This document shows positions 8,958 to 17,215 of a stretch of DNA of 37,191 bases, in pieces. The translations under genes were made by a program, and so were the position numbers. Source of the stretch: Calditrichota bacterium (lineage in GTDB: Bacteria; Electryoneota; AABM5-125-24; Hatepunaeales; Hatepunaeaceae); NCBI GenBank assembly GCA_018644935.1, contig JABGPL010000037.1, positions 1-37,191 of the forward strand, in the 5' to 3' direction. Each line of letters begins with the position of its first letter. The first letter of the stretch is position 1. Below the pieces are notes generated by a model. The model had not been told where the DNA came from. It searched no databases and was given only the letters and a program-made list of their open reading frames with translations.

Positions 8958-10323
8958 TTTCCAAGTCGAAATCGAAAAGATGCCAATCACCCCTGACGAA
9001 TGGTTTGAGTTGGTTGAAGTCGAAGATGACAATTCTCTCGCCCAAGTCCTTGAAGAGCAAAGACCGGCTGATATAGCCACTCTCATCGAACAGATCGCTT
9101 TTGACCTGCGGCTGCATATATTCAATCTTCTCAGCACCCAAGCAGCCGCCGAGGTTATTGCAGAACTGGATGGTAACGACCAATCTCTAATTATAGACCG
9201 GATTCCAATAGACAAACGTGTAGCAGTTGCATCTCACCTTGCAAGTAATGAGATTGCTGATCTTCTGGGTGAAATAAGACCTGAACATGCCGAGACAATC
9301 CTGCGCCGACTGCCTCAAAGCAAACGTACACAGGCTTCGGAACTACTTACATATGATGAAGATTCCGCCGGTGGGATAATGGCGAAGGAAGCCATATCCG
9401 CTCCTGTGAGCAGTACAGTAGATGAAGTAATCAGTCGTATTCGTGAGACTGCATGGAAAGACGAAGATTTCTACATTGTCTATCTAATTGACGATCAATA
9501 TCTGATCAGGGGAACTGTATCTATCAAGGATCTGATAGTTGCACAACCCAATCAGGCAGTCAGTGAGATAATGGACGCTGACATCATAAAAATCCACGTT
9601 AGTATGGATCGTGAAGAGGTTGCCGGGCTTTTCATGCGATACGATCTGGTTGCTGCCCCGGTTGTCGATAATGAAGACCGCTTTCTTGGCAGGATCACTC
9701 ATGATGATGTCCTCGATGTCATGGCAGAAGAGGCAGAGGAAGACATTGCCCGGCTTTCAGGACAAGTTGAGATAGATCCGGGGGAAAGATCATTTGTCCG
9801 AAATTTACGCAGCCGTTTGCCCTGGCTTTTGCTCGGATTATTAGGTGGGATATCTGCAGCCGTGGTAATTTCAAATTTCGAGGGGCAACTCGCACGTATA
9901 ACATCATTAGTGTTTTTTCTCCCTCTCGTTGCTGCGATGGGCGGAAATGCAGGAATTCAAACATCATCAGTAATGGTTCGTGGTCTTGCAACTGGCGAGA
10001 TAAGCGGATATGGGCTGGCTGGTAGATTAGCTAGAGAGGGCATTCTGGCACTATTTGCCGGATTAATATGCGGCATTGTAACCTTTTTTGCTTGCTGGTT
10101 TTGGCAAAAAGATGGTATGCTGGCATTGGTCGTCTCATTCTCATTGGTTTTTGTGATTATTTTTTCAGCAATTCTTGGCGCAGTCGTACCTCTTGTGCTG
10201 AAGCGTTACGGCATGGATCCAGCTTTGGCGACTGGTCCATTCATCACAACAATGAATGATATTGTCGGTCTCTTCATTTATCTGGCAGTTGCATCTATGA
10301 TTTTGCTTAATAAACAACTATGA
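8950..10323 (+). CDS. mgtE: Magnesium transporter MgtE
   Basis: Inner-membrane Mg2+ channel/transporter, 457 aa, the usual size. Order of domains: cytosolic N domain of helical repeats (about 30-130), two CBS domains that sense cytosolic Mg2+ (about 140-265), a plug helix, then five membrane segments from about 285. The pore motifs are clear: MGGNAGIQTSS from M330 and GPFITTMNDIVGL near the C terminus. D437 in this motif corresponds to the selectivity aspartate of the Thermus homologue. The ATG at 8950 lies inside rsmA, an 8-base overlap. Regulation is probably by Mg2+ binding to the protein itself; no Mg2+ riboswitch space exists upstream. Confidence 0.95.
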   Translation: MADFQVEIEKMPITPDEWFELVEVEDDNSLAQVLEEQRPADIATLIEQIAFDLRLHIFNLLSTQAAAEVIAELDGNDQSLIIDRIPIDKRVAVASHLASNEIADLLGEIRPEHAETILRRLPQSKRTQASELLTYDEDSAGGIMAKEAISAPVSSTVDEVISRIRETAWKDEDFYIVYLIDDQYLIRGTVSIKDLIVAQPNQAVSEIMDADIIKIHVSMDREEVAGLFMRYDLVAAPVVDNEDRFLGRITHDDVLDVMAEEAEEDIARLSGQVEIDPGERSFVRNLRSRLPWLLLGLLGGISAAVVISNFEGQLARITSLVFFLPLVAAMGGNAGIQTSSVMVRGLATGEISGYGLAGRLAREGILALFAGLICGIVTFFACWFWQKDGMLALVVSFSLVFVIIFSAILGAVVPLVLKRYGMDPALATGPFITTMNDIVGLFIYLAVASMILLNKQL

Positions 10324-10400
10324 ATTCATTTTGAGGCTCAAATCAAGCAGAATAAACTTGACTGCTCAGCATTCATACATTATATTTTCACGTTTGTAGA

Positions 10401-10874
10401 ATGAAGATTAATATATCTAAACTTGATACTGGAATCAGCGAATGGGAAGAGATAATTGAACCGGCAAAGTTAGAGCTTTCACTGGATCAATTCACTTCTC
10501 CCATCCAGATTGGTTTTCATGTTGAAAAAGGTGTTGGCAAGATTCGTTTGAATCTTTCTGCGTTTACCACTGGATTATTAATTTGTGATAGATGTGGAGA
10601 AGATTTCCAGCAGCAGATTTTCGGTCGCAATACCGTTTTTTTTGTTCAGCGTGAGGAATCTTTGCCCGATGAAATGCCTGGGGATGAAACACGCAGCTTC
10701 CTTCCCGGTGAAAACAATCTTGACATAACGGTCGAGATATTAGATGCAATTCTTCTTTCAATACCAATGCAGAATATCTGTACAGGTGGTTGTAAAGGAT
10801 TATGCATAGATTGTGGTGTAAATTTGAACCAGGAAAGTTGCACTTGCATCCATGATTCTAAAGAAGACGATTGA
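10401..10874 (+). CDS. yceD: YceD/DUF177 family protein (ribosome assembly-linked)
   Basis: 157 aa. Matches the DUF177 family by its layout, a beta-rich half followed by LICDRCGEDF. The late segment has repeated cysteines: C62/C65 in the middle, C127, C131, C135 and C138 in a G-G-C-K-G-L-C-x-x-C block, and C147/C149. The cysteines suggest zinc binding. The family is linked to accumulation of 23S rRNA and 50S assembly and is nearly always encoded just before rpmF, as here (71 bases upstream of L32). Its biochemical mechanism is not known. No strong Shine-Dalgarno; the start is the only reasonable ATG. Confidence 0.88.
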   Translation: MKINISKLDTGISEWEEIIEPAKLELSLDQFTSPIQIGFHVEKGVGKIRLNLSAFTTGLLICDRCGEDFQQQIFGRNTVFFVQREESLPDEMPGDETRSFLPGENNLDITVEILDAILLSIPMQNICTGGCKGLCIDCGVNLNQESCTCIHDSKEDD

Positions 10875-10945
10875 ATCACGTTTGATTGGATTCAGATACA
10901 CCGTTTTTACTCGTAATTTTGTAACTTAACAACATAGAGGATACA

Positions 10946-11128
10946 ATGCCTGTCCCAAAGAGACGGATATCCAAAAGTAAAATACTCATGCGACGCAGTC
11001 ACCATCGCCTGACAAAACCAACCATTATGGAATGCCCGAATTGTCACGATATCAAACAACCGCATACAGTATGCCCCGAGTGCGGTTTCTATAAAGGTAG
11101 ACAAGTAATTGCACCTCGCGAGTCGTAA
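10946..11128 (+). CDS. rpmF: 50S ribosomal protein L32
   Basis: 60 aa. Begins MPVPKRRISKSK, the canonical L32 start, and continues through the basic RRSHHRL segment. Carries a zinc-ribbon of the C-x2-C...C-x2-C type (C30, C33, C43, C46), so this is the zinc-containing form of L32. A GAGG Shine-Dalgarno lies six bases upstream of the ATG. The position between yceD and plsX is the classical bacterial arrangement and links large-subunit assembly with lipid synthesis. Confidence 0.97.
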   Translation: MPVPKRRISKSKILMRRSHHRLTKPTIMECPNCHDIKQPHTVCPECGFYKGRQVIAPRES

Positions 11129-11169
11129 ATTAATCGGCTTCAGGTTTTGGTTCTAATTCTACCATTTAA

Positions 11170-12174
11170 ATGAAGATCGCACTTGATGCATTCGGGGGGG
11201 ACTATGCCCCTGAGGCAACCATTGGTGGTGCTCTTCTCGCTTGTCAGAAAGCAGATCTGTCCGATCACTCAGAGTTGGAAGTCTATCTATTCGGGAAAAA
11301 GGACAGAATTCTTAAGCATTTAGGCAAAAACTATTCTGACAGAATAAAGATCTTTGATACACCAAACGAAGCTTCAAATGATTTGGTTGACCCACATGCT
11401 TCGGGAAGAGACGGGAATTCCCCGATAAGAACGGCCTTGCGGCAACACCACAAAGGCAATGTAGATGCCGTAGTTTCTGCTGGCACTACCGGTGCTCAAG
11501 TTGTGGCTACATTGTTTGAATTAGAGAAGTGCTCAGGCATTACACGCCCGGTGATTGGTTCTTCCTTTCCAACTGCAAAGGGAAGTTCTTTCGTTTTGGA
11601 CGTGGGTGCAAGACTTGTCGCATCAGCACATCATTTAGTACAGTACGCAACGATGGGACATGTTTATGTTCAAGAAGTTCTTGGAATCTCAAATCCACGC
11701 ATAGGATTATTAAATGTCGGACACGAAAAGTTAATCGGCAAGAAATCCTCAATTGACGCACATAAGTTACTTTCAGAGAGTAACTTTAATTTCATCGGCT
11801 TCGTAGAGGGCCATGATATTCCTGCTGGTAATGCAGATGTTGTACTCACGAATGGTGTGGTAGGTAATGTTTTATTGAAATATACCGAAGGGTTACCAAC
11901 TCTTTTACAGGAGTTGTTACCTAAAGACTGTGATAAACAAATTCGAGATGAAATAGCAATACGATTCGATTCACAAGCCTATGGTGGAGAACCACTGCTG
12001 GGTGTAAAAGGTGTATCAATAATTTGTCATGGTTCTTCAACTGACAGGGCTATCTCTTCGGCAATCATGCAGGCGGAGAGAATATCAGAAGTAAAACTGC
12101 ATGAAAAGATAGAGAAATTTTTTAACGCAAACAAAATCAAACGGATTGTTTGCCTCAAAAAACCATTGGCTTAA
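11170..12174 (+). CDS. plsX: Phosphate acyltransferase PlsX
   Basis: Converts acyl-ACP and phosphate to acyl-phosphate, the donor used by PlsY for the first acylation of glycerol-3-phosphate. 334 aa, full length. The N terminus MKIALDAFGGDYAPEATI is the family signature, followed by the SAGTTGA segment and the NVGHE...G motif in the middle. A late G-V-K-G-V-x-I-x-x-H-G-S segment is also typical. Peripheral membrane enzyme in the family. No good Shine-Dalgarno before the ATG at 11170. It sits 41 bases after rpmF and is directly followed by acpP; the fabH, fabD and fabG genes that usually separate them are absent. Confidence 0.95.
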   Translation: MKIALDAFGGDYAPEATIGGALLACQKADLSDHSELEVYLFGKKDRILKHLGKNYSDRIKIFDTPNEASNDLVDPHASGRDGNSPIRTALRQHHKGNVDAVVSAGTTGAQVVATLFELEKCSGITRPVIGSSFPTAKGSSFVLDVGARLVASAHHLVQYATMGHVYVQEVLGISNPRIGLLNVGHEKLIGKKSSIDAHKLLSESNFNFIGFVEGHDIPAGNADVVLTNGVVGNVLLKYTEGLPTLLQELLPKDCDKQIRDEIAIRFDSQAYGGEPLLGVKGVSIICHGSSTDRAISSAIMQAERISEVKLHEKIEKFFNANKIKRIVCLKKPLA

Positions 12175-12266
12175 TTGACTTGCTGACTGAGAAATTTAAG
12201 AAATGCTTATCGGCAATGGTTTACAAATCTGAAAACAATTAGCAAAACACATACGGAGAAAAGATA

Positions 12267-12503
12267 ATGGCCTCTTACGAAGAAAGAGTCAAAGAGATTA
12301 TCGTAGAACAATTAGGTGTAGATGCAGCTGCAGTGACACCTGAAGCATCATTTGTTGACGACCTGGGTGCCGATTCACTCGACACGGTTGAACTCGTCAT
12401 GGCATTTGAAGAAGAGTTTGACCTTGAGATACCTGATGAAGAGGCTGAAAACCTGACGACTGTCGGTAGATCCCTAGATTATCTCAAATCCAAATTATCC
12501 TAA
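12267..12503 (+). CDS. acpP: Acyl carrier protein
   Basis: 78 aa acidic four-helix carrier. The phosphopantetheine site is S37 in [10 protein letters not shown], followed by the acidic recognition helix ([15 protein letters not shown]). Holds growing acyl chains for FabF and donates them to PlsX, both adjacent genes. A GGAG Shine-Dalgarno lies about ten bases before the ATG. The 92-base gap upstream may hold its own promoter, as acpP is usually highly expressed, but I see no clear consensus pair. Confidence 0.97.
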   Translation: MASYEERVKEIIVEQLGVDAAAVTPEASFVDDLGADSLDTVELVMAFEEEFDLEIPDEEAENLTTVGRSLDYLKSKLS

Positions 12504-12522
12504 ACAGGAGAGTGAATTAGCC

Positions 12523-13779
12523 GTGGCGCTTACTCCAATAACACCGCGTCGAGTCGTAATAACCGGGATAGGCGCGATTACACCAATCGGCAACACAATT
12601 GATGCACTCTGGGATAGCCTGGAAAATGGAAAATCAGGCATCAGCAACATAACTCATTTTGACACATCTGAGTTTCCAGTGCACATTGCCGGTGAGGTAA
12701 AGGACTTTGATCCAACGCTTTGCATCGAAAGAAAAGAAGCGCGACACATGGACCTTTACAGCCAATATGCCGTAACATCATCTGTACAGGCAATCGAAGA
12801 TTCCAAGATCAACTTCGACAACTGTGATCGTGACCGGATTGGAGTGATAATTGGTTCTGGTATTGGTGGAATGAATACGTCTGAGAACCAACATTCCCTA
12901 CTCATGAAACGTGGACCTCGTCGCATATCACCATTTTACATTCCAATGCTGATATCTGACATTGCAGCGGGATTGGTTTCAATTAGATATCAACTGCGGG
13001 GCCCGAATTACGCAACGACATCAGCCTGTGCTACTTCTGCTCACGCCCTCGGCGTGGCAATGAAGACAATCAGGTACAATGATGCTGATGTTATTATTGC
13101 GGGAGGTTCTGAAGCTCCAATAACAAATATGGGGCTCGGTGGTTTCTGTTCACTGAAAGCTCTTTCGACCCGGAACGATGCACCTGAAATTGCCAGTCGT
13201 CCATTTGATCTGAAACGAGACGGCTTTATAATGGCTGAAGGTGCGGGAATCATGGTGCTCGAAGAATTGGAGCACGCAAAAGCTCGCGGAGCACACATTT
13301 ATGGTGAATTAGCCGGGGCAGGTTTCACCGGTGATGGTCACCATATAACTGCTCCTGCTGAAGACGGAAATGGCGCGATCAGGGCGATGAAGATTGCAGT
13401 AAAAGATGCTGGACTTGAGCTAAGTGATATAGATTACATTAACGCGCATGGCACTTCTACTCAGCTCAATGACAAATCGGAAACAGCAGCTATAAAGGTT
13501 GCCTTCGGCGAACATGCCTCCAAATTAGCAGTAAGTTCCACAAAATCAATGCATGGTCACATGTTGGGAGCTGCCGGAAGCGTCGAAGCAATAACAGCTC
13601 TACTTGCGATTGAAAAAGGTATTATTCCTCCAACTATTAACTATGAATTTCTGGACCCGGATTGTGATCTTGACATTACACCCAATATTGCGGTTAAAAA
13701 GACAGTTAACGCAGCAATCAGCAACAACTTTGGGTTCGGTGGTCATAATGCTTCTCTGGTGATAAAACGATACTCTTAA
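12523..13779 (+). CDS. fabF: 3-oxoacyl-ACP synthase II (KAS II)
   Basis: Elongating condensing enzyme of type II fatty-acid synthesis: condenses malonyl-ACP with acyl-ACP. 418 aa, thiolase fold. N-terminal RRVVITGIGAITPIG is typical of FabF. The Cys-His-His triad is complete: C169 in TSACATSAHA, H309 in NAHGTST and H344 in SMHGHMLGAAG. The closing NNFGFGGHNAS motif is present. The start is GTG at 12523, with AGGAG a little far upstream (about 12 bases). Twenty bases after acpP, so clearly co-transcribed. Length and motifs fit FabF better than FabB. Confidence 0.95.
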   Translation: MALTPITPRRVVITGIGAITPIGNTIDALWDSLENGKSGISNITHFDTSEFPVHIAGEVKDFDPTLCIERKEARHMDLYSQYAVTSSVQAIEDSKINFDNCDRDRIGVIIGSGIGGMNTSENQHSLLMKRGPRRISPFYIPMLISDIAAGLVSIRYQLRGPNYATTSACATSAHALGVAMKTIRYNDADVIIAGGSEAPITNMGLGGFCSLKALSTRNDAPEIASRPFDLKRDGFIMAEGAGIMVLEELEHAKARGAHIYGELAGAGFTGDGHHITAPAEDGNGAIRAMKIAVKDAGLELSDIDYINAHGTSTQLNDKSETAAIKVAFGEHASKLAVSSTKSMHGHMLGAAGSVEAITALLAIEKGIIPPTINYEFLDPDCDLDITPNIAVKKTVNAAISNNFGFGGHNASLVIKRYS

Positions 13780-13862
13780 CTTTCGGAATAATAAAAGATT
13801 TAGTTACCCGGGTTTCGGTAAACGATGAAGAGCTTATCTTACCGATCAAGGAGATCGAAAAG

Positions 13863-14525
13863 GTGATAAACTATCATTTTCGAAACCCCGGATTAATGCA
13901 GCAAGCACTTACCCACCGCTCTGTGTTACAGGAAACAGGGGAAGGCCGGTCTCATTCCAATGAACAATTGGAGTTATTGGGAGACGCGGTACTTGATCTG
14001 ATTGTTGTAGAGTACCTCTATCGAAGCTTTCCTGATCGTCAGGAGGGTGAACTCAGCAAGATGAAATCAAGAGTTGTCAGCGGTCATTCTCTTCAGAAGA
14101 TTGCCCGAACAATGGATCTTGGCAAATTTATTCTAATGAGTGAAAATGAAGCCCGTAATGGGGGACGAGAGCGCGATTCTATCCTTGAAGATACTATCGA
14201 GGCTATCGTTGCTGCAATTTACCTCGATGGTGGACAAAAAGCAGCTCAGAAGTTCATCACGAAGTTTATCATGCCAACAATTGATAATATTGTTGATCTG
14301 GATGTCGATGATAATTATAAAAGCCAACTTCTCGAATATGCCCAGGCTATGAACTGGAAAAGCCCAAGTTATATTGTTATTAATGAAAGTGGTCCCGATC
14401 ATGCGAAAGAATTTGATGTTGAAGTTATGGTTCGGGGTGAGTCATTGGGCAGGGGAATTGGAAACAGTAAAAAAGCAGCACAACAGGAAGCTGCCAAAAA
14501 CGCGTTGAAAGAACTTGACACATAA
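13863..14525 (+). CDS. rnc: Ribonuclease III
   Basis: Double-strand-specific endoribonuclease for rRNA processing and mRNA turnover. 220 aa. The RNase III signature NEQLELLGD is at 33-41, and the metal-binding acids E37, D41, E63, D110 and E113 are all in place. A double-stranded RNA-binding domain fills about 150-220, ending in the KKAAQQEAAKNALKEL helix. The start is GTG at 13863, chosen because AAGGAG ends nine bases upstream. The frame is open further back without any ATG, GTG or TTG, so translation from farther up is unlikely. fabF-rnc is a conserved pair. Confidence 0.94.
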   Translation: MINYHFRNPGLMQQALTHRSVLQETGEGRSHSNEQLELLGDAVLDLIVVEYLYRSFPDRQEGELSKMKSRVVSGHSLQKIARTMDLGKFILMSENEARNGGRERDSILEDTIEAIVAAIYLDGGQKAAQKFITKFIMPTIDNIVDLDVDDNYKSQLLEYAQAMNWKSPSYIVINESGPDHAKEFDVEVMVRGESLGRGIGNSKKAAQQEAAKNALKELDT

Positions 14526-14540
14526 GTTCTTAACAGTAAA

Positions 14541-14561
14541 TGTCTTTTGCTAATAAAGACA
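14541..14561 (+). terminator. Weak stem-loop after rnc
   Basis: TGTCTTT (14541-14547) and AAAGACA (14555-14561) form a 7-base stem with a 7-base loop between rnc and the acyl-CoA dehydrogenase gene. No T-run follows, so termination would be partial at best. Confidence 0.3.
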
Positions 14562-14594
14562 CTTGATCATAGTAATCAATACTTTGGAGGATAA

Positions 14595-15755
14595 ATGGAT
14601 TATTTCCTGACAGAATCCCAGACAGAAATCAGGGATCTTGCTCGACGGATCGCGAATGAGAAGGTCAAACCGGTTGTAGCCAAGCACGACCGTGAGAGCT
14701 CATTCCCTTGGGATATTGTAGAGGAATTCAGGAATGCTGGATTGTTCAGTGTTTACATACCAGAGGAATTCGGTGGCCTGGGTGGCGGCATTATGGAGTT
14801 AGTTATTGTCACCGAAGAATTGTCTCGCATCTGTGGTGGAATATCTCTGGCAGTCGCTGGCACAGCTCTTGGAACTTTCCCTATACTTCTCAGTGGAAAT
14901 GATGATCAACGGGCTCGTTTTCTCCCGGATCTCGTTGCCGGGAAGAGTCTGGCAGCGTTCTGCCTGACAGAACCAGCAGCTGGAAGTGATGCTGGAAATA
15001 TCCAGACTAAAGCGGTGCGCAAAGGTGACAAGTACATTCTTAACGGTACAAAGCACTTTATTACGAATGCTTCAGTCGCGAAAGTATATACTGTTGTCGC
15101 CTCAACGAATCCTGACAGAGGCACCCGCGGAGCCTCTGCATTCATAGTTGAAGATGGGACTCCTGGGCTTCGATTTGGAAAAGTTGAAGATAAAATGGGT
15201 ATCCGCGCTTCAAAAACCTGTGAGGTTATTTTTGAAGACTGTGAGGTTCCAGTTGAGAATCGACTTGGACGCGAAGGTGAAGGATTTAAGGTTGCAATGC
15301 GAACGTTAGATCGTAGTCGACCTGGAGTTGCCGCACAGGCTGTTGGAATCGCCCAGGGTGCTTTCGATCTTGCAGCGGAGTATGCTTCCAAGCGTGAGCA
15401 ATTCGGCAAATCTATTGGTTCTTTCCAGGGTGTACAATTCATGTTGGCTGATATGGCAACACAAGTTGAAGCAGCCAGGGCGTTAGTTTACGCAACCGCC
15501 AGAATGATAGATTCCGGCGCAAAAAAAATCGCCAAAGAATCGGCAATGTGTAAAGTTTACGCTGGTGATACCGCGATGAAGGTCTCAACTGACGCTGTTC
15601 AGATTTTCGGTGGCTACGGTTATATGCGGGATTACCCAATCGAGAAGTTCATGCGTGATGCAAAGATCACCCAGATCTATGAAGGCACAAACCAGATTCA
15701 GCGAACTGTCATTGGCAGGCACATCCTCAAAGAGACCGCATCAAAGATTAAGTGA
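14595..15755 (+). CDS. Acyl-CoA dehydrogenase (short-chain/butyryl type)
   Basis: FAD enzyme that introduces the alpha-beta double bond of acyl-CoA in beta-oxidation or related pathways. 386 aa, one complete unit: N-terminal helical domain, the FAD/substrate segment AAFCLTEPAAGSDAG, the middle beta domain (KHFITNAS), then the C-terminal helical bundle with QIFGGYGYMRDYP. The catalytic base is E363 in QIYEGTNQIQR, the position used by short-chain and butyryl-CoA dehydrogenases. Chain length and electron acceptor cannot be fixed from sequence. GGAGG lies five bases before the ATG at 14595. It follows rnc by 69 bases and ends at a strong terminator, so it could be its own unit. No etfAB or thiolase nearby. 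Confidence 0.92.
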   Translation: MDYFLTESQTEIRDLARRIANEKVKPVVAKHDRESSFPWDIVEEFRNAGLFSVYIPEEFGGLGGGIMELVIVTEELSRICGGISLAVAGTALGTFPILLSGNDDQRARFLPDLVAGKSLAAFCLTEPAAGSDAGNIQTKAVRKGDKYILNGTKHFITNASVAKVYTVVASTNPDRGTRGASAFIVEDGTPGLRFGKVEDKMGIRASKTCEVIFEDCEVPVENRLGREGEGFKVAMRTLDRSRPGVAAQAVGIAQGAFDLAAEYASKREQFGKSIGSFQGVQFMLADMATQVEAARALVYATARMIDSGAKKIAKESAMCKVYAGDTAMKVSTDAVQIFGGYGYMRDYPIEKFMRDAKITQIYEGTNQIQRTVIGRHILKETASKIK

Positions 15756-15776
15756 TACTTTGAAATTATCTTTGTA

Positions 15777-15812
15777 AAGAAAAAGGGACACAAATTTGTG
15801 TCCCTTTTTCTT
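15777..15812. terminator. Bidirectional Rho-independent terminator
   Basis: An 18-base perfect inverted repeat, arms 15777-15794 and 15795-15812, with core GGGACACAAATTTGTGTCCC flanked by A-run and T-run. It separates the convergent acyl-CoA dehydrogenase (plus) and barrel-protein (minus) genes and can serve both. Confidence 0.92.
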
Positions 15813-15835
15813 GTGCTATCATTTAATCACAAAAA

Positions 15836-17215
15836 TCAATTACTCAGATCTGTGGTTGATTTCACCTGTGATGCGAAATCATTTGATCTCTCCAGCAAAG
15901 TATGTTGTGTACTCTTATTCTTTTTATAGCTCTGACCAAAATAATTGGTCAAACTGAACGACATCCCTTCTGCTCCAAATGCAAAACCTCTCTCCCATGA
16001 CATTCCGATATTCATCTGCCAGGCTGGAGTGTTAAATCCAAGCCCGAAGGAATATTGTGTGCTTTCAATTCCACCTAACCCAAGACCAAAACGAATCGGC
16101 ATGAATTTCACATAGGTCAGCTCCGTCCCAGCAGAAACCTTTGGTATGCGTGAGTGACCCGAAGATTCATTTAACCCCTGATACCAGGAAAGAAAAACAT
16201 CAACATTGTCATCCAAAAATGTTTTCTGACCTGATAAGAGAAAATAGCGTGGTAATGGTGTGTCAAAATCACCTGCATCGAAAGTTGTATCACTATCATT
16301 AAAGAACCTCTTCCAATAATCGGTTTCCATTAATGAATCAATTTCTACACCACCTTGATGCGAAAACTCGATCTGATTTGCTTCTGTTTCTGTCCAGCTA
16401 ATATTTCCGATCAAGTTTCCAATTGTTAGACCCACGTAGGTATCGATAGGATCAATTACTCCAGCTGCGCCGAGATCAAGTCCTACTCCATCACCTTTTT
16501 CAGACAAAAGGTACCTGAAGTTACCAGAAGCATCAATTGTTTCATTATTGATGAGTATGTGACCTTCGTGTTTGTCAAGAACGCCGCCCGCAATTCCATA
16601 GATATATTTGAAAGTTGCTCCAAGCGAAAACTCTCGAAGTAAATGATGCGGAGATGAAAACGCTTTAGCAATTGAATAGGAAGCTGTCGCATATCCAATC
16701 ACCTCAGAATCAACATCTGACAGGTTGTATGACTTGGTAGTGTCATTACCGCTCAGGATCAGATCAAATATATCCCTCGGTATTTTGGTATCCAAAAACA
16801 CAAAGGATTCTATATTAAATGAATGAGAGTTTACTGACACTCCAAAAATTGGAACGCCGCTATAACTATAAAGCTTAAAATCATCGGCTTCCATCTTGCC
16901 GAGTATCTCGAGCTTCTTTGGATCATCAAGATATGCACCCTTTACAAATGTTTCTGTAAGGTATTCTGGTGAGAAGGCATTGTTCCCGAATGATCCTCCA
17001 CCAGATAATGGCAGATAGAATGAATAAGTTGGATTTGAGGACAATCCAAGATTTGCTGGATTCCAGCCGGGAGCCTGAACGCCAAACATAGCACCACCAC
17101 TTGCGCCAGCCAATCCAAGAGCCCGACCAGTTTTCATTGGTTGTGCGTAAATTGATGTGGACAATAAACATAACGTTATCAACGCGATGCTAAAAATGTT
17201 GAATCTTTTTTTCAT
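15836..17215 (-). CDS. Predicted outer-membrane beta-barrel protein (DUF5723-like)
   Basis: 459 aa. Signal peptide at 1-24 (MKKRFNIFSIALITLCLLSTSIYA). The mature start has the pattern G-R-A-L-G-L-A-G-A...WNPANLG, seen in DUF5723 and PorV/FadL-like barrel proteins of FCB bacteria. The rest is rich in alternating aromatic and small residues suited to membrane strands, such as FGLGLGGIESTQYSFGLGF near 375-395. The final ~35 residues are hydrophilic with no sorting domain. The ATG follows directly on the stop of the lipoprotein gene upstream (TAAATG), with a GAGGAGG Shine-Dalgarno inside that gene, so translation is coupled. Function is unknown; a transport or assembly role with the lipoprotein is inference. 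DUF5723 membership is recognised by pattern, not by search. Confidence 0.75.
   Translation of the reverse strand: MKKRFNIFSIALITLCLLSTSIYAQPMKTGRALGLAGASGGAMFGVQAPGWNPANLGLSSNPTYSFYLPLSGGGSFGNNAFSPEYLTETFVKGAYLDDPKKLEILGKMEADDFKLYSYSGVPIFGVSVNSHSFNIESFVFLDTKIPRDIFDLILSGNDTTKSYNLSDVDSEVIGYATASYSIAKAFSSPHHLLREFSLGATFKYIYGIAGGVLDKHEGHILINNETIDASGNFRYLLSEKGDGVGLDLGAAGVIDPIDTYVGLTIGNLIGNISWTETEANQIEFSHQGGVEIDSLMETDYWKRFFNDSDTTFDAGDFDTPLPRYFLLSGQKTFLDDNVDVFLSWYQGLNESSGHSRIPKVSAGTELTYVKFMPIRFGLGLGGIESTQYSFGLGFNTPAWQMNIGMSWERGFAFGAEGMSFSLTNYFGQSYKKNKSTQHTLLERSNDFASQVKSTTDLSN

Noticed and set aside
14906-15442. 178-codon open frame on the minus strand
   Set aside because: Lies wholly inside the acyl-CoA dehydrogenase on the opposite strand; its composition (S, R, P-rich) is typical of an antisense shadow.
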